Positions 36,730 through 44,653 of a stretch of DNA of 64,000 bases are shown piece after piece. The notes beneath the pieces were generated by a model that worked only from the letters and a program-made list of their open reading frames with translations, made no database searches and was not told the DNA's origin. A program made the translations under genes and the position numbers. The DNA is from Actibacterium ureilyticum. Its GTDB lineage: Bacteria > Pseudomonadota > Alphaproteobacteria > Rhodobacterales > Rhodobacteraceae. The stretch is taken from NCBI RefSeq assembly GCF_002285435.1, contig NZ_NSBT01000024.1, positions 186,001 through 250,000 on the forward strand. The letters run 5' to 3'. The stretch's first letter is position 1; each line of letters opens with the position of its first letter.

Positions 36730-37424
36730 ACGCACCAGCCCGAATCCTGCTTGTCGAAGACGATTTCGAGATCTGCGAGATCGTGACCTCGGGCCTGCGC
36801 CTTGAGGGGCACGAGGTATCGGTGCGGACGTTTGGCGCGGGGCTTGTCGAGCACGTCGCTGCCGACCCGCCCGCGCTGATCGTCCTTGATCGCACGCTGC
36901 CCGACGCCGAAGGGGCAGAGCTGTGCCGTGCCCTGCGGGCGGCTGGCAGCGGGGTGATGATCCTGATGCTTACCGCGCGCGACAGCCTGGAGGAGAAGCT
37001 GCAAGGGCTGGATGCCGGGGCGGATGACTATCTGACCAAGCCGTTTGCGCTGTCCGAGCTTGCAGCACGGGTAAAGGTTCTGTTGCGCCGCGCGGGTCAT
37101 TCGGGCCAGGCCGGGCATGCCCCGCCCGTATCGACGCTGGGTCCGCTCCGCCTGGACCGGTCAGCCGCCGCGGCCGAGGTCGACGGTGCGCCGCTGTCGC
37201 TGACCGCGACCGAATTCGCCCTGCTTGCCGCCCTTTTGGAAAATCAGGGCCGGGTCATGAGCCGAACCGAGCTGTTGAAGGCGGTCTGGGGCTATGACTT
37301 CGACCCGCACACGAATGTCGTCGAAGTTTATGTGTCCTACCTGCGGCGCAAGCTTCATGGCGCGACAGACACAGTGGTTCTGCGCAACGTGCGCGGCTTC
37401 GGCTATACGATCGAAACCGCCTGA
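36726..37424 (+). CDS. OmpR-family response regulator
   Basis: 232 residues: receiver with DD at 12-13, phospho-acceptor Asp55 (ALIVLDRTLPDAEG), Thr83 and Lys105 (DYLTKPF), then an OmpR-type winged helix (LTATEFALLAALLENQGRVM, RTELLKAVWGYDFDPHTNVV and RNVRGFGYTIE). Partner of the overlapping kinase. It is the likely binder of the four phased TTAGAA-like repeats at 35050-35092 and so the likely controller of the divergent glycan/export operon. Effect (activation or repression) unknown. Confidence 0.93.
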   Translation: MNAPARILLVEDDFEICEIVTSGLRLEGHEVSVRTFGAGLVEHVAADPPALIVLDRTLPDAEGAELCRALRAAGSGVMILMLTARDSLEEKLQGLDAGADDYLTKPFALSELAARVKVLLRRAGHSGQAGHAPPVSTLGPLRLDRSAAAAEVDGAPLSLTATEFALLAALLENQGRVMSRTELLKAVWGYDFDPHTNVVEVYVSYLRRKLHGATDTVVLRNVRGFGYTIETA

Positions 37425-37473
37425 CACCCGTGTGCGCGGCACGCACATTCCAGACCGGCGCGTGCTCTGCCGC

Positions 37474-37731
37474 TTAGCCGTCGCGGCCCGCGGGCTTGCC
37501 ATCCCGCACCAGACGATAGACCCCTTCGGGCAGGTCCAGCGCGGCGCTCAGATCTTCCAGCTGGGCGATGGACAGGGTGATCTTCTGGACCCGCTCGGTT
37601 CGGGGGTCCAGCTGTTCGATGGTGACGCAATCGTCGAAAGCGTTGATGGTGATGTCTTCCTGCAGGTGGCCCGGGCCTTCGTCGACCAGGGTCACCACGG
37701 TGGCATCGAATTCATGCTCGATCGTAAACAT
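37474..37731 (-). CDS. Small conserved-looking hypothetical protein
   Basis: 85 residues, acidic and beta-rich in outline: FTIEHEFDATVVTLVDEGPG, QEDITINAFDDCVTIEQLDP and LSIAQLEDLSAALDLPEGVY. No signal peptide or membrane segment. I do not recognise a family. The codon pattern is like its neighbours and ATG 37731 is well placed, so the gene is likely real. Divergent from the M48 peptidase gene 105 bp away. The 49-bp gap to the response regulator contains a TGTGCG/CGCACA stem. Confidence 0.65.
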   Translation of the reverse strand: MFTIEHEFDATVVTLVDEGPGHLQEDITINAFDDCVTIEQLDPRTERVQKITLSIAQLEDLSAALDLPEGVYRLVRDGKPAGRDG

Positions 37732-37836
37732 GTGATCAGGCTAGCCTGCGGCCCGGCGAATGCAAACCGCTTTTACGCACTGGAACCCGGCGCCAGGTTT
37801 GCTACATTCAGGACGTCAACGACCGATAGGTATCGC

Positions 37837-38547
37837 ATGCGTTTCATCGTTCCCCTGTTCTGTCTGGCTCTGGCCGGTTGCGTGACCACGACACAGCAAT
37901 CGACCACGCCGCAATCGAAACCCCAGGCACAGTCGCAATCGGCGCCCAAGCTGTCGGCCAGCACCGCCGCCCGGAATTTCCGCGCCGTCGTGGCGCGGGT
38001 CGAGCCGGTGGCCGAACGCGAATGCCGGGCCCGCACCAAGGGCGTGAATTGCGATTTCGACATCCGGGTTGATGACCGCGCGAACCAGCCCGCCAACGCG
38101 TTCCAGACGCTCAGCAAATCGGGGCGGCCGATCATCGTGTTCAACGTCGCCCTGATCGGCGATGCGCGCAATCAGGACGAGCTGGCCTTTGTTTTGGGGC
38201 ACGAGGCCTCGCACCACATCCAGCAGCATATCGCCAAACAGCAGCAATCGGCGGTGGCCGGGGCGCTGATCGCCGGCGTGCTGGCGTCGATTGGCGGTGC
38301 GGGCGATGCGGGCGTGCAGACCGCGCAGGATCTGGGCGGCACGGTGGGCGCGCGCGCCTTTTCCAAGGATATGGAGCTTGAGGCGGATTCGCTGGGCGCG
38401 GTGATCGCGCACAAGGCCGGGTACAATCCGCGCCGCGGGGCCGAGTTCTTTTTCCGCATCCCCGATCCGGGCGACCGGTTCCTGGGCACGCACCCGCCCA
38501 ATGCCGAACGCCGCCGCGCGGTGAACAAGGTCGCCTCGCAGCTCTAG
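37837..38547 (+). CDS. M48-family metallopeptidase lipoprotein
   Basis: 236 residues with a lipoprotein signal (FIVPLFCLALAGC, lipidated Cys15), a Gln/Ser-rich linker, and an M48 core: HEASHH with zinc ligands His122 and His126 and catalytic Glu123, and third ligand in FSKDMELEADSLGA. RFLGTHPPNAERRRAVNKVA ends the family signature. Probably a periplasmic, membrane-anchored protease in the LoiP/YcaL/BepA group that handles envelope proteins. The start is ATG 37837; the open frame upstream overlaps other genes. Confidence 0.88.
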   Translation: MRFIVPLFCLALAGCVTTTQQSTTPQSKPQAQSQSAPKLSASTAARNFRAVVARVEPVAERECRARTKGVNCDFDIRVDDRANQPANAFQTLSKSGRPIIVFNVALIGDARNQDELAFVLGHEASHHIQQHIAKQQQSAVAGALIAGVLASIGGAGDAGVQTAQDLGGTVGARAFSKDMELEADSLGAVIAHKAGYNPRRGAEFFFRIPDPGDRFLGTHPPNAERRRAVNKVASQL

Positions 38548-38631
38548 GGCGCCTTGACCCTGATCAAGGCGGGCTGGCTTGCCGAATGGTTCAATCAACG
38601 TGAAGCGCGTTGCAGACCAAGGAGAGCCACC

Positions 38632-38889
38632 ATGCCCGAAGGGTCCAAAATGGAACAGCACCGAACGCTTTTCCACCGCATGTCCGATGCGGTGGGGGTC
38701 GACCTCGCACAACAGGCCCAAGCAGGGAATTTCCCGCCCGAAGACGAAACCGCGCTGATCCAGCGCTGCGTGCGCTGCCTGCAACCGGCGGCCTGCGCGG
38801 ATCTGCTGGACAGTGGCGCGGTCCTGTCCGAACCGCCCGATTACTGCGAGAATGTCGCGCGGCTGTTGGCGATGCGGTCCGATGGCTGA
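38632..38889 (+). CDS. DUF6455-like small cysteine protein
   Basis: 85 residues: HRTLFHRMSDAVGVDLAQQA, then TALIQRCVRCLQPAACADLL and PDYCENVARLLAM. The Cys-x2-Cys-x5-Cys pattern plus a fourth cysteine suggests metal or iron-sulfur binding. ATG 38632 has AAGGAGAG upstream. It overlaps the following, related gene by 8 nt, so the two are likely made together and could form a heterodimer. No function is known for this family. Confidence 0.75.
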   Translation: MPEGSKMEQHRTLFHRMSDAVGVDLAQQAQAGNFPPEDETALIQRCVRCLQPAACADLLDSGAVLSEPPDYCENVARLLAMRSDG

Positions 38890-39163
38890 GCCCGCACTTG
38901 CCCGTCCCGGCGATCTGGACCGGCATTTCTGGCTGAGCCGGGGCATGGCCCGCACGCTGGGGATCCGGTTTTCCGACGTGATGCGCGACGGCCGGCTCAG
39001 CACGCATGAATTTACCGATCTGGTGAACACCTGCCGGGGATGCGCGATGTCGGACCGGTGTGTGGGCTGGATGGCCCGGGCCGAGGCGGTGGGCGAACCC
39101 GCGCCCGGCTTCTGCGAAATCCGCGGAATCCTCAACCGGCTGGGCCGGAACCGCCCGCGCTAG
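38882..39163 (+). CDS. DUF6455-family small cysteine protein
   Basis: 93 residues, the clearer DUF6455 member of the pair: FWLSRGMARTLGIRFSDVMR, THEFTDLVNTCRGCAMSDRC and PGFCEIRGILNRL. Cysteines are arranged Cys-x2-Cys-x5-Cys with a later Cys, the same order as in the preceding protein, so the genes look like diverged duplicates. Start overlaps the preceding stop (ATGGCTGA). A role in metal or redox handling is only inference. Confidence 0.78.
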   Translation: MAEPALARPGDLDRHFWLSRGMARTLGIRFSDVMRDGRLSTHEFTDLVNTCRGCAMSDRCVGWMARAEAVGEPAPGFCEIRGILNRLGRNRPR

Positions 39164-39231
39164 ACGGCAAAGCGGCTTGACCCGCAGCCATGTTCGGCTA
39201 TTCCTCGGCCCCACCTTGAGGGGAGGCGCCG

Positions 39232-40356
39232 ATGGATCAGGTCGCAATCACCGGAAGCGGGGTCTTCACCCCGTCCGAAATCATCACCAATGACGAGCTT
39301 GTCGTGGCGTTCAACGCCTATGCCGACCGGTTCAACGCCGCACATGCCGATGCGATCGCGGCGGGCGAGGTCGACGCGATGGCGCATTCGTCAGCCGATT
39401 TCATCGTCAGCGCCTCGGGGATCGAACAGCGTTTCGTGATGGACAAGACCGGCGTGCTGGACCCCGCCGTGATGCACCCGCTGCTGCGCCAGCGCAGCGA
39501 TGACGAGCCGGGCATCATGGCCGAGATGGCGCTCGATGCCTGCACCAAGGCGCTGACCCAGGCCAATGTCGCCGCCGAAAACGTGGATGCGGTGATCGTG
39601 GCCGCGTCGAACCACGAGCGCGCCTATCCCGCCATTGCGATCGAGGTGCAGGACCTGCTGGGTTGCGGCGGGTTCGGCTTCGACATGAACGTCGCCTGCT
39701 CCTCGGCCACGTTCGGTATTCAGGCCGCCGCCGACATGATCCGGTCTGGCAGCATCGCCAAGGCGTTGGTCGTCAACCCCGAGATCTGCTCGGCCCATCT
39801 GGAATGGCGCGACCGGGATTGTCATTTCATCTTCGGCGATGTCTGCACCGCGGTGCTGCTGGAACGCGAGGCCGATGCGACGGGCCCGCGTTTCACCATC
39901 CGGTCGACCCGCTGCGCGACGCAGTTTTCGAACAATATCCGCAACAATAACGGCTTCCTGCGCCGCACCCGGCCCGATGGCCTGGCCGACCGCCGCGACA
40001 TGCAGTTCATGCAAAACGGGCGCAAGGTCTTCAAAGAGGTGCTGCCGCTGGTCTCGGCCCATATCCAGGACCACATGACCGACGAGGGCATCGGCGCGGA
40101 CGACCTGAAACGGCTGTGGCTGCATCAGGCCAACAAGTCGATGAACGACTTCATCGGGCGCAAGGTTCTGGGCCGCACGCCGGAACCCGGCGAACAGCCC
40201 AACATCCTGCAAGATTATGCAAACACGTCCTCGGCCGGATCGATCATCGCCTTTTCCCGTCACTCGGCAGATCTGACGCCCGGCGATGTCGGGCTGATCT
40301 GTTCGTTCGGCGCGGGCTATTCGGTTGGATCAGTCCTGGTCGAACGGCGCGGCTGA
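39232..40356 (+). CDS. FabH-like 3-oxoacyl-ACP synthase III
   Basis: 374-residue thiolase-fold condensing enzyme with the KASIII triad: Cys156 (DMNVACSSATFG), His298 (LWLHQANKSM) and Asn331 (DYANTSSAGS). It is about 50 residues longer than housekeeping FabH, with an insertion near residues 28-60 (FNAYADRFNAAHADAIAAGE). This size and pattern are closer to the long KASIII group that in pseudomonads takes medium-chain acyl-CoA than to acetyl-CoA-specific FabH; that is from memory of the family. Starter preference is inferred only. Confidence 0.85.
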   Translation: MDQVAITGSGVFTPSEIITNDELVVAFNAYADRFNAAHADAIAAGEVDAMAHSSADFIVSASGIEQRFVMDKTGVLDPAVMHPLLRQRSDDEPGIMAEMALDACTKALTQANVAAENVDAVIVAASNHERAYPAIAIEVQDLLGCGGFGFDMNVACSSATFGIQAAADMIRSGSIAKALVVNPEICSAHLEWRDRDCHFIFGDVCTAVLLEREADATGPRFTIRSTRCATQFSNNIRNNNGFLRRTRPDGLADRRDMQFMQNGRKVFKEVLPLVSAHIQDHMTDEGIGADDLKRLWLHQANKSMNDFIGRKVLGRTPEPGEQPNILQDYANTSSAGSIIAFSRHSADLTPGDVGLICSFGAGYSVGSVLVERRG

Positions 40357-40359
40357 CGA

Positions 40360-40836
40360 TCAGACCGATTCGTCTTCCAGGTGCAGCTTCATGTCCAGCA
40401 GCACCTCTTGCAGCGCGACGGTTTCCCGCAACAGCCGCTTGGCCTCGTTGATGCTGATGATGCCGTCCTCGATCGACTGGTTGTATTCCGCCATCAGCAT
40501 CGCGAAACGCTGCGACAACGCCACCACATCGGCATTCACGCCACCGCTTTTCTCGCTGTTCTTGCGTTGCTGGTCATAGGACAGCGTGATCCCCTGAAGC
40601 TCGGCCAGGGCCGTGGTCACATGGGGAAAACGCGATGCGGCTTCCAGCGCGGCGACCGCGTCGACGGGCATGAAACGCTCTGCGTGCTCTTCCGCGTCCG
40701 AGTAATATCGGCCCAGCGTTGCCTTGGACCGGCCGGTCAGCTGACAGGCGGCTTCGATGCCCACATCCTTGACCAAAGCTTCGGTGTGTTTCTTCAGGTA
40801 ACTGCCAACGGCCGCTTTACTTGTTTCCGTAGTCAT
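40360..40836 (-). CDS. Putative helix-turn-helix protein of unknown family
   Basis: 158 residues. Near the N-terminus VKDVGIEAACQLTGRSKATL reads like a helix-turn-helix followed by GRYYSDAEEHAERFMPVDAV; the C-terminal half is helical and probably oligomerises (RFAMLMAEYNQSIEDGIISI, NEAKRLLRETVALQEVLLDM). A DNA-binding regulator is plausible. ATG 40836 chosen; an upstream extension is possible. It faces a 373-bp non-coding interval rich in inverted repeats, and its stop lies 3 bp from the converging KASIII gene. Confidence 0.65.
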   Translation of the reverse strand: MTTETSKAAVGSYLKKHTEALVKDVGIEAACQLTGRSKATLGRYYSDAEEHAERFMPVDAVAALEAASRFPHVTTALAELQGITLSYDQQRKNSEKSGGVNADVVALSQRFAMLMAEYNQSIEDGIISINEAKRLLRETVALQEVLLDMKLHLEDESV

Positions 40837-41209
40837 CCATTCAACCTTGTGGTTAGGGGAAAGACCCCCGTCCTTTCCCATTAATCCGTCTGAACGAATT
40901 TGTCATATATAAACCATCCCGAGGGTAACGGGATAGTAGCGAGTTACCGACGTTCCCAGCGTCGGATTCGGGTGGGGGTCAACTGTTTTCCTGTCAGGAA
41001 GGGGTGACGGGGCCGGTCAAACGGCAGCAGAACAGTGGCCCTACATAGCGTTATAAAAGGTGCACCGGTCCAAAGCTTCATCCCCGGCGCAAGCCAGCCC
41101 AGGACCGAAAACGTATCGCGAACGGCCATTGTTTGGTCACCCGAGCAGTTGGATTGCCCCCACCCGCACTTCCGCTTGATCCCACCCTTCAAGGGTGGGA
41201 CAAGCTTTC
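40837..41209. other. Non-coding interval with three perfect inverted repeats
   Basis: This 373-bp gap separates the divergent HTH gene and tdk. I find no coding ORF with a believable start. It contains CCGACG-TTCCCAG-CGTCGG (40947-40965), TTCCTG-T-CAGGAA (40988-41000) and TCCCACCCTT-C-AAGGGTGGGA (41180-41200). The AT-rich stretch near 40895-40915 (GTCATATATAAACC) probably holds the HTH gene promoter. Confidence 0.5.
41180..41200. promoter_or_regulatory. 21-bp perfect inverted repeat before tdk
   Basis: Two 10-bp arms, TCCCACCCTT and AAGGGTGGGA, around a single C, ending 9 bp upstream of the tdk ATG. With a one-base loop it is more likely a protein-binding operator than an RNA hairpin, and it lies where the tdk ribosome site should be (the right arm supplies AAGGGTGGGA). 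Confidence 0.5.
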
Positions 41210-41788
41210 ATGGCCAAGCTCTACTTTCACTATTCGACCATGAACGCGGGCAAATCGACGATCCTGCTTCAAGCTTCCCACAACTATCATGAACGCGGAA
41301 TGCGGACCTATCTGCTGACCGCCGCGCTGGACGACCGGGCGGGCGACGGGCGCATTGCCTCGCGCATCGGGATCGGGGCGGATGCGGACGGGTTCCGCAG
41401 CGGCGACGACCTGTTCGACATGATCGCCGCGCGGATCGAGGCCGATGCCTGTGCCTGTGTTTTCATCGACGAGGCCCAATTCCTGACCAAGGATCAGGTC
41501 TGGCAACTGGCCCGGGTCGTCGATGATCTGGGCGTGCCGGTGATGTGTTACGGGCTGCGCGTCGATTTCCGGGGCGAGCTGTTTCCCGGCTCGGCCGCGC
41601 TGCTGGCGCTGGCCGATGAAATGCGCGAGGTGCGCACGATCTGCCATTGCGGGAAAAAGGCCACCATGGTCGTGCGCAAGGGTGCCGACGGCAAGGCGCT
41701 GCGAGAGGGCGCGCAGGTCCAGATCGGCGGGAACGAGACCTATGTCTCGCTCTGCCGCCGACACTGGCGCGCCGAAATGGGCTGTTAA
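41210..41788 (+). CDS. tdk: Thymidine kinase
   Basis: Type II thymidine kinase for salvage of thymidine to dTMP. 192 residues. P-loop in AKLYFHYSTMNAGKSTILLQ, Walker B-like CVFIDEAQFLTKDQVW, lasso-region zinc cysteines in ICHCGKKATMVVRK and late YVSLCRRHW. Start ATG 41210 (MAKLYFHYS) fits the family. It overlaps the convergent TPP-enzyme gene by 4 nt. Confidence 0.95.
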   Translation: MAKLYFHYSTMNAGKSTILLQASHNYHERGMRTYLLTAALDDRAGDGRIASRIGIGADADGFRSGDDLFDMIAARIEADACACVFIDEAQFLTKDQVWQLARVVDDLGVPVMCYGLRVDFRGELFPGSAALLALADEMREVRTICHCGKKATMVVRKGADGKALREGAQVQIGGNETYVSLCRRHWRAEMGC

Positions 41789-43329
41789 ATAACCGCCTCG
41801 ATCAAAAACGGCCCGGGCGTTTCCAGCCCGCGCCGCAGGGCGGTTGCGAAATCTTCGGCCGTTTCGGCCCGCACGCCCGGCACCCCATGGCCCAGCGCCA
41901 GCGCGACGAAATCCAGTTCGGGGTTGGCAATATCGAACATCGCCGCGGCATTGCGCCCCGATTGCCCCGCGCCGACATTGGACAATTCACCCCACAGGAT
42001 CTGATACCCGCGATTGGCAAAGACAATCACCGTCACATCCAGCTGCTCGCGCGCCATCGTCCAAAGCGACTGGATTGTGTACATGGCCGAGCCATCGCCG
42101 GTCTGGGCAATCACCTTACGCTCCGGACAGGCGACCGCCGCCCCCACCGCCATCGGCAGGCAGTTTCCGATCGCCCCGCCCATCGTGTGCAGCCAATCAT
42201 GCGGTCGCGCGGTGCGTGTCGCCGCCTGTACCGGGGCCGAGGATGTGACCCCCTCATCCACCATGATCGCGTTTTCGGGCATCAGATGCGCCACCACCGC
42301 GCCGACTTTTTCGGCGTCCAGCTTGCCGGTGGGCAGGTCGGGGATGTCCAGCACCTCGACCGGTGGGGCGGTTTCGGGGTCCACCCCCACGGCCCGCGCC
42401 AGCGATTGCAGGCTGGCCGCATAATCCATCCGCGCATCGCACAGCTCGATCACCCGGCAACCCGGCGGTTCGGGCAGGCTGGGCTTGCCGGGATAGGCAA
42501 AGAACCCCACGGGCCGCGCCGCGCCACACAGGACCAACGTGTCGGTCCCCGCCAGGATCTGGGTGTTCTGATCGATGTGATAGGCCAGCCGGTCGATCCG
42601 GGCCGTCCCGGCCCCACGCCGGATGCGTGGCGTGAAATAGGGGCCCATCAGCCGACAGCCGGTCGCCTGTGCGATCTGGCCGCCCAGATGCAACAGCCCT
42701 TCGGACATGTGCCCGCCACCGATCATCAGCGCCGCACCGGGCTGGCGCAGCGCGTCGGCCGCAACGGCAATGGCCGCGTCATCGGCCTGGCGCAGGGGCG
42801 CGGGTGCGGGCGTCGCAGCGGGCACATCGGCGTTATCCCACGCCGTATTCGCGGGCAGGATCAGCGTCGCCACCTGCCCGTTCAGCCCTCGCGCCGCCTG
42901 AACCGCCGCCGCACCATCGGTGGCGACCGACGCCGCATCACCCGACACCCGCGTCCAGTCGGAGACCGTCCGACTGACCCCCGGCGCGTCGCTTTTCAGC
43001 GGGCTTTCATAGCGCTGGTGATAGGTCGCGTGATCGCCCACCACATTGACCATCCCGCTGCCCGCCTTGGCCGCGTTATGGGCATTGGCAAAAGCATTGC
43101 CGAAGCCCGGCGCCAGATGCAGCAGCGTCGCCGCCGGATCGCGTGTCATCCGGAAATAGCCATCCGCCGCGCCCGTTGTGCCGCCCTCGAACAGGCACAG
43201 GACACAGCGCATGTCGGGATGGGCATCCAGCGCGGCCACAAAATGCATCTCGGACGTGCCGGGATTGGCGAAACAGACCGTCACACCGGCATCGAGAAAG
43301 GTTCTGACAAGGGATTCCGCGCCGTTCAT
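41785..43329 (-). CDS. Acetolactate synthase-like TPP-dependent enzyme
   Basis: 514-residue thiamine-diphosphate enzyme of the acetolactate synthase/benzoylformate decarboxylase superfamily. The catalytic Glu is in CLFEGGTTGAADGYFRM and the TPP/Mg motif is IAQTGDGSAMYTIQSLWTMA ending in FANRGYQILWGEL. It is shorter than biosynthetic IlvB and has no regulatory subunit gene nearby, so a catabolic 2-oxo-acid decarboxylase or carboligase is more likely. The 2-hydroxyacid dehydrogenase 29 bp upstream on the same strand could supply its oxo-acid. Confidence 0.85.
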   Translation of the reverse strand: MNGAESLVRTFLDAGVTVCFANPGTSEMHFVAALDAHPDMRCVLCLFEGGTTGAADGYFRMTRDPAATLLHLAPGFGNAFANAHNAAKAGSGMVNVVGDHATYHQRYESPLKSDAPGVSRTVSDWTRVSGDAASVATDGAAAVQAARGLNGQVATLILPANTAWDNADVPAATPAPAPLRQADDAAIAVAADALRQPGAALMIGGGHMSEGLLHLGGQIAQATGCRLMGPYFTPRIRRGAGTARIDRLAYHIDQNTQILAGTDTLVLCGAARPVGFFAYPGKPSLPEPPGCRVIELCDARMDYAASLQSLARAVGVDPETAPPVEVLDIPDLPTGKLDAEKVGAVVAHLMPENAIMVDEGVTSSAPVQAATRTARPHDWLHTMGGAIGNCLPMAVGAAVACPERKVIAQTGDGSAMYTIQSLWTMAREQLDVTVIVFANRGYQILWGELSNVGAGQSGRNAAAMFDIANPELDFVALALGHGVPGVRAETAEDFATALRRGLETPGPFLIEAVI

Positions 43330-43358
43330 CGGGGCCTCCTGCTGCGTGTGGGGTCCGC

Positions 43359-44315
43359 TCAGACCGCGTTCGGTGCGGCCTCGCCCGCCAGAACCGCCCG
43401 GATATTGTCCAGCGCCATCATGCCCATCGCCTCGCGCACCTCCAGCGCGGCGGTGCCCAGATGCGGCAGCAGCACCGCGTTTTCCAGCGCGATCAGCGCC
43501 GGCGGCACCTGCGGCTCGAACTCATAGACATCCAAGCCCGCCCCGGCGATCCGGCCGGTTTGTAGCGCGGCGATCAGCACTTCCTCGTCCACCACATCCC
43601 CGCGCGAGATATTGATCAGATGCGCATGGGCTTGCATCGCGGCCAGCACGTCCGGCCCGATCAGATGATGCGTTTCCGGCCCGCCGGGCACCGCCACCAC
43701 CAGGATATCCACCCCGGCGGCCAGATCGGTCAGGCTGTCCACCTGCGTTGCGGGCACGCCCGGCTCGGCCACGGGCGAGCGGTTGAAGAATTTCACCTGC
43801 ATCCCGAACCCGTGGTGACAGCGTTTGGCAATCGCCTTGCCGATGCGGCCCATGCCGACGATCCCCACGGTGCGCCCGGTCACGTTCAGCCCCAGCATCT
43901 GGGTCGGGTGCCAGCCTGTCCACTGCGCGGCGCGCACCAGCCGCTCCCCCTCGCCCGCGCGGCGGCAGGACATCAGGATCAGCGTCATGGCGATATCGGC
44001 AGTGGCATCGGTCACGGCACCGGGTGTGTTCGACACCGCGACACCCGCCGCACGGGCCGCCGCAACGTCGATATGGTTATAGCCAACGCCGAAATTGGCC
44101 AGGATCTTGGCCCGCGGATTGGTCAGCCCGTCAAAGGTGCGCGCGGTGAACATATCCCCCAGCGTCGGCATCACCGCGTCATAGATCGTCAACGCCGCGC
44201 GCATCTCGCCCGGTTTCATCGGCAGGTTGCTTTCGCGCACCTCGACCTCGGCGATCTCGGCGGCGGCGGCGCGGACACTGTCCGGCATGGGACGGGCAAG
44301 CAGGATACGGGCCAT
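43359..44315 (-). CDS. D-2-hydroxyacid dehydrogenase (glyoxylate/hydroxypyruvate reductase-like)
   Basis: 318 residues. Rossmann motif TVGIVGMGRIGKAIAKRCHH, catalytic Arg region INISRGDVVDEEVLIAALQ, Glu in GLDVYEFEPQVPP and His in VLLPHLGTAALEVREAMG. Reduces or oxidises 2-oxo/2-hydroxy acids with NAD(P)H; the GRHPR/glyoxylate-reductase group is the closest by eye. Start ATG 44315 overlaps the csaA-like stop by one base. Upstream of the TPP enzyme, suggesting a short oxo-acid pathway. Confidence 0.9.
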   Translation of the reverse strand: MARILLARPMPDSVRAAAAEIAEVEVRESNLPMKPGEMRAALTIYDAVMPTLGDMFTARTFDGLTNPRAKILANFGVGYNHIDVAAARAAGVAVSNTPGAVTDATADIAMTLILMSCRRAGEGERLVRAAQWTGWHPTQMLGLNVTGRTVGIVGMGRIGKAIAKRCHHGFGMQVKFFNRSPVAEPGVPATQVDSLTDLAAGVDILVVAVPGGPETHHLIGPDVLAAMQAHAHLINISRGDVVDEEVLIAALQTGRIAGAGLDVYEFEPQVPPALIALENAVLLPHLGTAALEVREAMGMMALDNIRAVLAGEAAPNAV

Positions 44316-44653
44316 CAGAACATCCGCCCCCCGACCGGCACATCCTTGTCGGGCGTCAGCAGCACAACCTCGCCATCCGCGTCGGGCGCGCCCAGCACCA
44401 GAACCTCGGACATGAACTTGCCGATCTGGCGCGGCGGGAAGTTCACCACGCCCAGCACCAGCCGCCCGGGCAGGTCCTGGGGCGTGTAATGCACCGTGAT
44501 CTGGGCCGAGCTTTTCTTCTCGCCGATCTCGGGGCCGAAATCGACCCACAGCTTGATCGCGGGCTTGCGCGCCTCGGGGTAGGGTTCGGCGCGGGTGATG
44601 CGGCCCACACGGATATCGACCTTCATGAAGTCGTCGAAGCTCAGGTCATTCAT
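44315..44653 (-). CDS. csaA: CsaA-like tRNA-binding OB-fold protein
   Basis: 112-residue EMAP/CsaA-type tRNA-binding domain, starting LSFDDFMKVDIRVGRITRAE and continuing PAIKLWVDFGPEIGEKKSSA, VLGVVNFPPRQIGKFMSEVL and ending PVGGRMF. CsaA in Bacillus is a secretion chaperone with tRNA-binding fold; the role in proteobacteria is not settled. Overlaps the proC stop by 4 nt and the dehydrogenase by one base, so it sits inside an operon. Confidence 0.9.
   Translation of the reverse strand: MNDLSFDDFMKVDIRVGRITRAEPYPEARKPAIKLWVDFGPEIGEKKSSAQITVHYTPQDLPGRLVLGVVNFPPRQIGKFMSEVLVLGAPDADGEVVLLTPDKDVPVGGRMF

Noticed and set aside
40944-41192. 82-codon minus-strand frame in the gap before tdk
   Set aside because: No ribosome site, odd composition and it overlaps several perfect inverted repeats, so the gap is treated as regulatory.
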